Source: Deltaproteobacteria bacterium (GTDB taxonomy: Bacteria > Bdellovibrionota_B > Oligoflexia > Oligoflexales > CAIYRB01). From it: a stretch of 64,000 nt of DNA. Of the stretch, positions 16,171 to 23,391 are shown in pieces (position 1 is the first letter of the stretch; the number at the start of each line of letters is the position of its first letter). The stretch is taken from contig VGTI01000005.1 of assembly GCA_016874735.1 (NCBI GenBank), positions 1 through 64,000 on the forward strand, given 5' to 3'. The notes beneath the pieces are model-generated. The model saw nothing but the letters and a program-made list of their open reading frames with translations, was not told where the DNA came from and ran no database searches. Made by a program: the position numbers and the translations under genes.

Positions 16171-17964
16171 ATGAATACTGTGACCCATAGCATCATAGTC
16201 TCGTTGGGTTGGTGCCTAGCGGCATGCGGCCAATTGAGAGACCCATGGCACGAGGCTGACTCCTCCCCTGCACCGGTTGTCAGAATGGCAACCCCGACCG
16301 AGGTCAAATCAGGGCAGGTCGTGCCCCACAGCTATATCGTGACGTTCCGCTCCCAGGTCGGAGCCACACTCTTAAAGTTTGCCTCGTTTAGAGACGAATA
16401 TAGCCATCATTACAGTTATTTGTCATCCGACTTTCGGGGCGACACGAGGGTCCGCGATCTACGCTACCTGGCGACCGTAGACCTTGCTAATCCCGCCAAG
16501 CGCGGGATCACCTCCGGATTAGCCAAGATACCCAGCCCACTGCGTCTAGCTTGGGATCAGTCCTCGTTGGCCGAGATGCCGGCAGCAATCACAGCTGTGG
16601 ATTTTGCCTCTCACGAGGATGCCCAGTCGATGCTCGCGGCATGGGAGGCCGAGGGAGCCATCTGGTTTGCTGAACCCAACTACACTAACCGCCTTATGGA
16701 TAATCCTTTCACCGAAGAGTTGGCCGAACGATACAAGAGCGCAGGCATTTGGTGGCACGAGAAGATCAACTTACCTGAGGCCCTCTCGAAGCTGTCGACC
16801 GCTAACATCAACCCGAGTCAGACCCCTGTCATCGCCGTTCTCGACAGCGGTGTCGATATCGAGCACCCGGCGCTCAAGGATAAGATCTTCACCAATCCAA
16901 CACCAGGCGTCTCCGGCTGCGTCGATGACGTACACGGCTGCGATACGACACAAGCAACGCGTGGCAATTTGGGCGTCGGTACGGTGATTCCTTACGGGTT
17001 GGCCGGATACAATCAAAATTGTCTGTCTGGACCCAATCCAGCCGACGCTTCGGTCTGCGAACACGGCACCCATGTTTCGGGCATCATTGCTGCTGAGTTG
17101 GGAATAAACACCGCGGAAAAATCTACACTCGGTCTTAGTACCTTTGTCGGTGGCGTGTGTCCCGTGTGCAAAATACTACCGGTCAAAATTATTTCGAACA
17201 TCGAAGGTCAGGGCTCAGCGTCTGACGAATCGATTATCAACGCGATGCAGTATGTGGCGCTATTTCGCAACGCCGGTCGCGGCGCGGTCAGGGTTGTCAA
17301 CTCGTCGTTTGGTAAATACACCTCCAACCGTGCCGTAGAACTCCTGGTCAACGTGCTGAGTCAGTCAGCCAGCCAAATTCTAGTCGTCGCCGCAGCAAGT
17401 AACGAAGACTCTATGCTGCGCTCATATCCGGCGGCCTACCCCGGCGTTGTGGGCGTTTCGGCTACCGGACCCGAAGATGAGAAGGCCACTTATTCCAACT
17501 TTGGGCCCTGGGTTAAAGTGTCGGCTCCAGGTGGAAATAACGGCACCGACATCGATTCGACCGTTCCGGGTGGCACTACTAAACTGAAAAAAGGCACCTC
17601 GATGGCATCACCTGTGGTGGCTGGTGTTGCTGGACTTGTCTTAGCTTACGATCCCGACCGGTCGGTTGATGCCCTTCGTAACAGCATCATCGCTACCGCC
17701 GACAAGCGCGTCTATGATCCAGACATAAATAACGGCATCAACTATCTGTACTACGACCCCCTGGTGGCAGGTTCGCCCCAGCGCTGGCCGCTCCTTGGAT
17801 CAGGAATTGTCAATGCGGCAGCGGCCCTTGACGGCAAGTCGGCCTCCTACTCGGGCGGTGTTTACGACCGCGTACAGCCTGGCTGTGGAACGGTGGGCGC
17901 ACAGCGTAGTGAGTCAAAAGCATGGTGGCTCATCCTTTTACCGCTAGTTCTGGTGCTCTTATGA
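16171..17964 (+). CDS. Lipoprotein subtilisin-like serine protease (S8)
   Basis: 597 aa. The N-terminus SIIVSLGWCLAACGQ carries a lipobox (LAAC), so the protein is probably a lipid-anchored protease. A propeptide-like region (residues ~45-180) precedes the catalytic domain. The triad is D225 in IAVLDSGVDIEHPAL, H298 in HGTHVSGII and S477 in GTSMASPVVAGVAGL. Extra cysteine pairs (SGCVDDVHGCDTT, GGVCPVCKILP) suggest disulfides. The C-terminus ends in a charged stretch and a hydrophobic tail (ESKAWWLILLPLVLVLL) preceded by CGTVG, resembling a C-terminal sorting or anchor segment without the usual terminal arginines. The stop overlaps the next gene's ATG (ATGA), so the two are translationally coupled. 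No ribosome-binding site is obvious before the chosen ATG. Confidence 0.85.
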   Translation: MNTVTHSIIVSLGWCLAACGQLRDPWHEADSSPAPVVRMATPTEVKSGQVVPHSYIVTFRSQVGATLLKFASFRDEYSHHYSYLSSDFRGDTRVRDLRYLATVDLANPAKRGITSGLAKIPSPLRLAWDQSSLAEMPAAITAVDFASHEDAQSMLAAWEAEGAIWFAEPNYTNRLMDNPFTEELAERYKSAGIWWHEKINLPEALSKLSTANINPSQTPVIAVLDSGVDIEHPALKDKIFTNPTPGVSGCVDDVHGCDTTQATRGNLGVGTVIPYGLAGYNQNCLSGPNPADASVCEHGTHVSGIIAAELGINTAEKSTLGLSTFVGGVCPVCKILPVKIISNIEGQGSASDESIINAMQYVALFRNAGRGAVRVVNSSFGKYTSNRAVELLVNVLSQSASQILVVAAASNEDSMLRSYPAAYPGVVGVSATGPEDEKATYSNFGPWVKVSAPGGNNGTDIDSTVPGGTTKLKKGTSMASPVVAGVAGLVLAYDPDRSVDALRNSIIATADKRVYDPDINNGINYLYYDPLVAGSPQRWPLLGSGIVNAAAALDGKSASYSGGVYDRVQPGCGTVGAQRSESKAWWLILLPLVLVLL

Positions 17965-18398
17965 ATGCTGTCATCCATTTCTTTGCTGCGGTAGCGTCCA
18001 TCGTGCTAGTGATCTTCATCTTGCGCCTGCAAAAGCGGCTAGGCTTCGTTACCGACCTTTTAAAAAACCAAAGCCAGCAGTCCGGACCTGAACGGATCCG
18101 ACTAGTCGATCCAAGCCAATTCCTCACCGAGTTTAGCCGTGTGTTGCATATCCCATTTGAAAATGAATTGGGTGTGCATCTACCAATGTCCCGCATCAGT
18201 AGTCGGATCTGGACGGAAACCTTTTTGCGCTGCGGCATCCGCCTGATACGATGCGAGATGGAACCCGGGGGAGCAACGGTCGAGGTTAGACTTAGTGTTC
18301 CAGATAGTGCCACCAACGAGCTCGAGAGAGCTCTGTCACAAGCCCTTGGCAACCAAATCCGCGTCATCATAAGCACCATGAAGTCTGGCGCGTCGTAA
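17961..18398 (+). CDS. Small single-pass membrane protein, unknown function
   Basis: The start at 17961 forms an ATGA overlap with the subtilase stop and gives 145 aa; the alternative ATG at 17922 would lie deep in the protease gene. One N-terminal membrane helix (AVIHFFAAVASIVLVIFIL) is followed by a basic RLQKR stretch, so the rest (~120 residues) probably lies in the cytoplasm. The soluble part (for example SQFLTEFSRVLHIPFENELG and VEVRLSVPDSATNELERAL) looks alpha/beta but matches no family I recognise. Coupling to the lipoprotein protease suggests a joint function, such as a membrane partner or regulator; this is inference only. Confidence 0.65.
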   Translation: MNAVIHFFAAVASIVLVIFILRLQKRLGFVTDLLKNQSQQSGPERIRLVDPSQFLTEFSRVLHIPFENELGVHLPMSRISSRIWTETFLRCGIRLIRCEMEPGGATVEVRLSVPDSATNELERALSQALGNQIRVIISTMKSGAS

Positions 18399-18434
18399 GC
18401 GAATTTCCGCTCAAAAATGACCTGGGAGTAAACG

Positions 18435-19463
18435 ATGAAGTATGCCTCTATGTTACTACTTGCCGTAGCTTTGACAGCCCTCCCCACCGCCTGCAAGACA
18501 ACGGACAGTCAGACGCAGGAAACGGAGCGGAAGCCACTACCGCCACCACCAGCTATTAACGACAAAATTCCGCTGGACCAGGCCCTCAAGGCGGCTGTCG
18601 ATTACGGTGGCGATACACTTGTGCAAGTAAAGAAAGAGGTTAAAAGGCGTGAGCAGGGTGTCGCTGCGGCAGATATAGTGCGAGACATGCTGCACAAAAA
18701 TCTCGCCACTTATGACCATACCCAGCTCATTAACGCCGGTCACCTGTACGTAGCCATGCCAGTGCCCCTGGCGCCCGACTTCTTTCGTGAACTCATCGGA
18801 TCGGGGCGTAATTTAGCACAGCAGCTTGGGTGGCAACTAGCTGCCGTAAAACCGTCTGCAGCACTTGCTAAGGTTATCGATATCGAGTTGTCCCGAGCCG
18901 TGGCGGAGGGTGAAGAGCAGAATATCATGATCCCGCAAATGGCTAATGCCGTGCGCGCTAACCACCTCTACAGTGCATACACCATGATGCGCGTCGGTCT
19001 CATGTCTAAGGGCGACGAAGAGTTTGCCCAGGCCATGATTCATCTCGATCCCAAACGGGCATCCGACGACTTCCTCCTCTACTTATCAATCCCTAAAGCA
19101 GAGGAACTCAGACAGCTCACGCTCTCAAGCATCAATCTCTATACGGCCATGGCCATTCTGAAACACATGAAATCCTACCCGCCAACGGCCGGCGCCGTGG
19201 GTTTTGAGCACCTTTTCTACTTCGCCGTCTCGCGCAATCTGACCTTAGCGGAGCAGGCCCAGGGCGTTGTGGAGGAATACATCCCAGCAAATACCGACTT
19301 GCTGGCAGCATTGCTGGCCAAACAAGCTAGCTGGGTACAGATCGCTTATCTTGAGGCGGCTCGGCGCCATATGACGCCTAAACAAGGTATTTTGGTTGGT
19401 GAGCTGCAAAGGACCACCGCTGAGACTGACGTCGTAGACGAAATTAAAGAAATGAAGTTTTAG
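18435..19463 (+). CDS. Large helical lipoprotein, unknown function
   Basis: 342 aa. The N-terminus MKYASMLLLAVALTALPTAC ends in a lipobox (PTAC), so the protein is probably lipid-anchored. A Pro-rich linker (RKPLPPPPAINDK) follows. The remainder is almost entirely helical with no visible enzyme motif; repeated amphipathic helices (e.g. EELRQLTLSSINLYTAMAIL, LLAALLAKQASWVQIAYLEA) suggest a helical-repeat scaffold. It starts 36 bases after the small membrane protein and GGGAG precedes the ATG, so the subtilase, membrane protein and lipoprotein may form one operon. I cannot assign a family. Confidence 0.7.
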   Translation: MKYASMLLLAVALTALPTACKTTDSQTQETERKPLPPPPAINDKIPLDQALKAAVDYGGDTLVQVKKEVKRREQGVAAADIVRDMLHKNLATYDHTQLINAGHLYVAMPVPLAPDFFRELIGSGRNLAQQLGWQLAAVKPSAALAKVIDIELSRAVAEGEEQNIMIPQMANAVRANHLYSAYTMMRVGLMSKGDEEFAQAMIHLDPKRASDDFLLYLSIPKAEELRQLTLSSINLYTAMAILKHMKSYPPTAGAVGFEHLFYFAVSRNLTLAEQAQGVVEEYIPANTDLLAALLAKQASWVQIAYLEAARRHMTPKQGILVGELQRTTAETDVVDEIKEMKF

Positions 19464-19547
19464 TCGAAACCGTGCTCTGTCGTTGACCAGCGCTCGCCAA
19501 ACAGTTAGCGTTTAGAGATTATCAATCTTCTTCACGGGCGGCTGGGG

Positions 19548-19985
19548 ATGCAACAACTTACCGCACAAGATTTTGAGTCAATGCTACAAGACTATGGCTG
19601 GTCTTATGAGAAGGTTGACGAGCAGCAGTGGCATACGGGATTTCAGGGCGGTCAGCGCTATTTCCCGCTGAGCATTCGACTAAGTCAAACCTGCGTGTCG
19701 TTCGAGGTGCGCCCGCTGATCGATCTCTTGGTCGACTCACCTCGGGACCATGGGCTTAGTCGTGAGCTCTTAGAACTTAACAGTCGTCTACAGCTAGCCA
19801 AAATCGCAGTCTCTGAGCTAGGCGAAGTCAGTCTGTCGTGCCAGGTGTTAACCAATAATTTCGGCCTGGAGACATTAGGGCGTGTTCTTGGAATTTTGGG
19901 CTACTATGCCGACGAGATCGCCCCTGAAATCTATGAAAAATTGGCTACCGGGGGACTAGACGACATCCCGACAATGCTATCGTAA
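19548..19985 (+). CDS. YbjN-like / secretion-chaperone-fold protein
   Basis: 145 aa, soluble, without signal peptide. The pattern of an N-terminal helix (AQDFESMLQDYGWSYEKVD), a central beta sheet (FPLSIRLSQTCVSFEVRPL), then LELNSRLQLAKIAVSELGEVSLSCQVL and a C-terminal helix matches the YbjN/type III secretion chaperone-like fold. In that family the LNxxLxLAKI... segment is the best-conserved part. The role is unknown in most members. It lies 84 bases after the lipoprotein and 148 before the kinase, on the same strand. The assignment rests on motif shape, not on a catalytic residue. Confidence 0.65.
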   Translation: MQQLTAQDFESMLQDYGWSYEKVDEQQWHTGFQGGQRYFPLSIRLSQTCVSFEVRPLIDLLVDSPRDHGLSRELLELNSRLQLAKIAVSELGEVSLSCQVLTNNFGLETLGRVLGILGYYADEIAPEIYEKLATGGLDDIPTMLS

Positions 19986-20091
19986 ACACCCGCATTAATT
20001 GAGATCTGTGTCTGTGTTTGGGCATGTTACCAAATAAAATTCGGCAGTGAGCGCTCATTAGCTGGCTGAATCTCCCGATAAATCGGTTGCC

Positions 20092-20097
20092 AGGAGG
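20092..20097 (+). promoter_or_regulatory. Perfect AGGAGG ribosome-binding site with no standard start codon at normal spacing
   Basis: AGGAGG lies 36 bases before the TTG start of the kinase gene. No ATG, GTG or TTG begins 5-10 bases after it. The kinase frame is open back through here, with ATC at 20101 and ATA at 20119 in frame. Either translation uses a rare start codon, or this is a coincidental or regulatory SD. Confidence 0.4.
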
Positions 20098-20133
20098 ATC
20101 ATCCTTCCGGCGACAACCATAGGTTTACCGGAA

Positions 20134-21087
20134 TTGTCGCAAGCCAACAGCAAAATGCCGCAGAAACTCGGAAACTACCGCATCATCGAAGAAGTCGGTG
20201 TAGGCGGCCTCGGACGCGTGTTTCGTGCCATTGATGAGAGAACTGGCGGGACCGTCGCAGTCAAGGTCTTGCACGATAAATACGCGCAGAACAGGCGATT
20301 TCTCGGTATTTTTCACCGTGAGCTCCTAATCATGGCTGGCATGCATCACAAGCACGTGGTTGGGTATTTAGATAGCTACTTCGAACCGCCAAACTGTTTT
20401 ATCGTGACGGAGTTTGTCGAAGGCTGGTCTGGACACTCCTTCATCAAACAAGCCGGTTTAGTGCCACCGCTCATCGCCCTGAGTATCATTATCGATATGA
20501 TGAAGGGTATCGATCACCTTCATCTTCACGACACCATTCACTCAGATCTGTCGGCGTCAAATATTCTGATCGATCGCAGCGGGCGCGTGATGGTGACGGA
20601 CTTTGGGCTCTCTTGTCAGGTAGAAATCGAGGACTACAAAAACTACATGATTGGGACGCCAGGCTACTACTCGCCCGAGCATATATCCGAAGCAGCGATT
20701 TGCCCGCAAACGGATATCTACTGCGCTGGATTGATCTTGTATGAAATGATTGCTGGACGCAAAGCGGTGCCGGGTTTGACTGACCGCCAAAAAATCCTTC
20801 AGTCGATGCGAAAAATTAGTTTCGACCGACTCAACATCACCGATCGCGCGCTGAACGCCATGATGGTTAAGTTACTGAAACAGTGCTTGCAATTTAACGC
20901 CTCCAAACGCCTTCAAACTGCAGAACACATGATGTTTGGCTGCTACGAAATACTCAAGCGCCATAACATTCGCTACGCGAGACACGCCATCAAGAAATTC
21001 CTCATCGACCGTAAACTGGTACGCGGGCCTTTCACAGGCCAGGAGCAAGATATCTACCTTGGGTCGATCTTAGCGCCCAAACCCTAA
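20134..21087 (+). CDS. Serine/threonine protein kinase, Hanks type, atypical catalytic loop
   Basis: 317 aa from TTG 20134; ATG 20155 is an alternative start and would still include the whole domain. The glycine loop VGVGGLGRVF (21-30) and the ATP-binding lysine K44 (VAVKVL) are present, as is DFG at 156-158 (VTDFGLSC). The catalytic loop reads HSDLSASN (136-143): catalytic aspartate and asparagine are retained, but the usual HRDLKPxN Arg and Lys are both Ser. The activation and P+1 region (GTPGYYSPEH) and QTDIYCAGLILYEMIAG follow the family. There is no membrane segment or sensor domain, so it is a soluble kinase. It is convergent with the minus-strand operon downstream. Activity is plausible, but with altered regulation as a non-RD kinase. 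Confidence 0.88.
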   Translation: MSQANSKMPQKLGNYRIIEEVGVGGLGRVFRAIDERTGGTVAVKVLHDKYAQNRRFLGIFHRELLIMAGMHHKHVVGYLDSYFEPPNCFIVTEFVEGWSGHSFIKQAGLVPPLIALSIIIDMMKGIDHLHLHDTIHSDLSASNILIDRSGRVMVTDFGLSCQVEIEDYKNYMIGTPGYYSPEHISEAAICPQTDIYCAGLILYEMIAGRKAVPGLTDRQKILQSMRKISFDRLNITDRALNAMMVKLLKQCLQFNASKRLQTAEHMMFGCYEILKRHNIRYARHAIKKFLIDRKLVRGPFTGQEQDIYLGSILAPKP

Positions 21088-21112
21088 AACCTGCTCCCGC
21101 TTGGCTGCTACG

Positions 21113-21244
21113 CTAGTTGGAGTCGTACGTTCTGGCCGGACGGCGCGTACGCTGCGAATTGCGCATGAAGCGCTTGCCGCGCGCCATTTCGTTAATCGAA
21201 AATCCTAGGGTCAAAACCAGCACCAGCACCTTCGCGATCGTCAC
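21113..21244 (-). CDS. 43-aa basic membrane peptide coupled to the upstream gene
   Basis: A short gene read on the minus strand from GTG 21244, which overlaps the stop of the 158-aa gene as GTGA, to TAG at 21115-21113. It encodes 43 residues: a hydrophobic N-terminal helix (TIAKVLVLVLTLGFSI), then a strongly basic tail (ARGKRFMRNSQRTRRPAR). The 4-base overlap, TM-plus-basic-tail design and position as last gene of a compact minus-strand operon support a real peptide over a chance frame. It ends 26 bases from the convergent kinase stop. Function is unknown. Candidates include a small membrane accessory for the glycosyltransferase operon. Confidence 0.5.
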   Translation of the reverse strand: MTIAKVLVLVLTLGFSINEMARGKRFMRNSQRTRRPARTYDSN

Positions 21245-21717
21245 ACTTCCCATGGAGGTAGCTCCCGGTCCGAAAAGAGCGCTTGGTAAAGACGCACCTT
21301 GTGTCTATCCGTATTATACAACGTCATGGGCATTTCGACGTTGAGTTCTTCGGTGGTCATAAGCTTGATGCCAGCAGAGCGTAGCATCTCGAGTAACTTG
21401 ACTTCAAACCCGGTCAAATCAAAGCGGCCGGGGTAAAGGAAGTCATCACCGGTCACCCGCGCCTTGACGCGGACGAAAATGCCAAAGGGGCCAACGATCG
21501 AAAGATCCAGGCGCCACATGGCGTTTTGTCCACGCACGAGATAGCTGAAGCAGACGTCATCTTCGGCCTCAACCAATTCTTCGATCACGGCAAAATCACG
21601 GAGCCGCTTGATCATGGGGTCGTAAGGACGTGAGCCGAAGGCTCGCTTGACGAAGCTGAAATCAGGCTGTTCGAGAGATTTGTAAGTACTGCAGATAATC
21701 TGACGGTAGTTCTGCAA
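21241..21717 (-). CDS. Conserved-looking soluble protein, unknown function
   Basis: 158 aa, cytoplasmic (no signal peptide or TM). It is rich in aromatic and charged residues. Visible segments include FSFVKRAFGSRPYDPMIKRL, a beta-like stretch (MWRLDLSIVGPFGIFVRVK) and a C-terminal EELNVEMPMTLYNTDRHKV. No motif points to an enzyme. It begins 18 bases after the glycosyltransferase stop and overlaps the 43-aa peptide by 4 bases, so it is in the recD2-GT39 operon. I do not recognise the family. Confidence 0.65.
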   Translation of the reverse strand: MQNYRQIICSTYKSLEQPDFSFVKRAFGSRPYDPMIKRLRDFAVIEELVEAEDDVCFSYLVRGQNAMWRLDLSIVGPFGIFVRVKARVTGDDFLYPGRFDLTGFEVKLLEMLRSAGIKLMTTEELNVEMPMTLYNTDRHKVRLYQALFSDRELPPWEV

Positions 21718-21735
21718 CGCTGCTAGCTCCCAAAG

Positions 21736-23391
21736 TTACCCGCGATGCAGGGCCACATCGTATCGCACTAGGTACCACTGATGGACCGGCCTAGCGCAGC
21801 GATCGGCTGACTCACGGGGTTCAGACGAGCTGATTACCTGAAGCTCACCGTCCTTGCAATCCCTAAGCTGCATCATTTCCTTGGCCACGTAGCCAGTTAC
21901 GGTGCGTGGCAGGTCGGTTGTGACTAACCAAAAACCACCTGCTTTTTGTAACGACACATCCTGGCCGCCAGCCATTTCAGGCCGCCGGACAAACTCCGAA
22001 TCTCGTGTAATACCCGGCCATTGCTTAAGCGTCCGAGAATGGCCATAGAAGTTGGCCATAGCCGTGATCTGATAGCTGTCAGCGTAGACTGGACGCTCGA
22101 GCTGATCCAATCGCGCCGCTAGCGCTGCATAGCCATGGGTCTCGGCCAATAACCGGTCACGGTCTGGTCTGACTGGTAATAACCCGGTCAGGGCATGAAC
22201 GAGCAAAAGTAAGATCACAGCTAAGTTGGCCATCAGGCCAAAATAAACAAATTTAGATTTATATTTCAAGTGAGGGGTCAACAGCCCAGCGGCAGTTAAA
22301 AGGTACATGGCAGACCAGTTAGCTTCCACCTTCGATCCCAAACTAATCAAGCCGAACACGATGAGAGGTACAGCCGTTGCCGCGATCATGAGAGACTTGA
22401 GCTCGGGATAAATCGTCTCGCCAGTGTGCGCATCTTTATCCCCGTCACGGCGGCGCATAGATACGTAGACAGCTCCTAGGAGCCCCCCCCACGCAGCAAT
22501 CTGACTCCCGTAATAACCCACATAGCGATTAAGAGACTTCAATACATCGTCATACGGTTTGGGCGCGGCATCGATCTTCTTCTCACTCTCGCGGAGATCA
22601 CCCCAATATTTGCCCAATTCCCACTCGGCACTACCCGGTTTTGCCGCCTGCGGCACTGGCAAGTGAGTCGCAGCACCTACACCAAGGTGTTCGCTCGCAA
22701 AACCATGCCGTGCCTGAAAACGAATGGTTATCCAGTCATGTTGCGCGTTCCAATAGAGATGCGGCGCGATGACCAAGGCGGCAACGAGACCGCCAGCATA
22801 GGGCCACGGTCCACGCAGCCCCCGACGAGTGCCCCCTTGTTGACGCAACTGCGCCACCAGAGCCCACAAAAATACGGGACCAATCAGGAGCATCATATAT
22901 TTGGACCAAAGACCAAGTCCGGTGACCAGACCCGCTGTTAGCCAGCGCCACTCCGCGCCGCGTAGCGCAAGTGCGGCTTCCGACACAGCTAAAACCCAGG
23001 CCAGCAGTAGTGCCGTGTCCGGCGTAGTAATAAAGCCGTAAGCCAAACCCATCAGATTGCCAAACGCGAGCAGCAAACCCGTGGCCTGTGCCCATCCAGC
23101 GCTTAAGCCGACGATACGGAGGAGGCGGCGCGTAGCGCATAGAGTCAGCACGCTCGTAACCAGAGTACCGAGTCGCGCAATGAGGAACGAACGCGCTGCG
23201 AAATTAGCAGGCCACCCGATCCAAGCCACCACGGGCGGATGATCGAAATAGCCGAGATCGAGGTATTTTGCCCATGCAAAATAATAGGCCTCATCCTGCA
23301 CGACCGGTAAAAGCGTCGCTGCTAGAGTCCAAAAGGCAGCAATTCCGCCGATAACTTTCGCCGCGGGACTGAGGCTAACTTGGCTGGTCAC
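21736..23391 (-). CDS. GT39/ArnT-type membrane glycosyltransferase
   Basis: 551 aa with about ten membrane segments spread through the first ~420 residues, and a soluble C-terminal part. The first periplasmic loop carries the PMT/ArnT acidic motif QDEAYYFAWAKYLDLGYFDHPP: a DE pair for catalysis, then the DHPP of the family. Such enzymes transfer a sugar from a polyprenyl-phosphate donor to protein or lipid A in the periplasm. The gene overlaps the recD2 stop by 4 bases (ATGA) and is followed closely by the 158-aa gene. Acceptor and donor cannot be read; ArnT itself is not claimed, because no other arn genes are present. Confidence 0.85.
   Translation of the reverse strand: MTSQVSLSPAAKVIGGIAAFWTLAATLLPVVQDEAYYFAWAKYLDLGYFDHPPVVAWIGWPANFAARSFLIARLGTLVTSVLTLCATRRLLRIVGLSAGWAQATGLLLAFGNLMGLAYGFITTPDTALLLAWVLAVSEAALALRGAEWRWLTAGLVTGLGLWSKYMMLLIGPVFLWALVAQLRQQGGTRRGLRGPWPYAGGLVAALVIAPHLYWNAQHDWITIRFQARHGFASEHLGVGAATHLPVPQAAKPGSAEWELGKYWGDLRESEKKIDAAPKPYDDVLKSLNRYVGYYGSQIAAWGGLLGAVYVSMRRRDGDKDAHTGETIYPELKSLMIAATAVPLIVFGLISLGSKVEANWSAMYLLTAAGLLTPHLKYKSKFVYFGLMANLAVILLLLVHALTGLLPVRPDRDRLLAETHGYAALAARLDQLERPVYADSYQITAMANFYGHSRTLKQWPGITRDSEFVRRPEMAGGQDVSLQKAGGFWLVTTDLPRTVTGYVAKEMMQLRDCKDGELQVISSSEPRESADRCARPVHQWYLVRYDVALHRG

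Noticed and set aside
17922-17960. ATG 17922 as the start of the small membrane protein
   Set aside because: The ATGA overlap at 17961 is the usual coupled start and the extra 13 residues do not resemble a protein start.
21117-21344. 75-aa plus-strand frame downstream of the kinase
   Set aside because: Opposes the coupled minus-strand 43-aa gene and the end of the 158-aa gene, which have better start logic.
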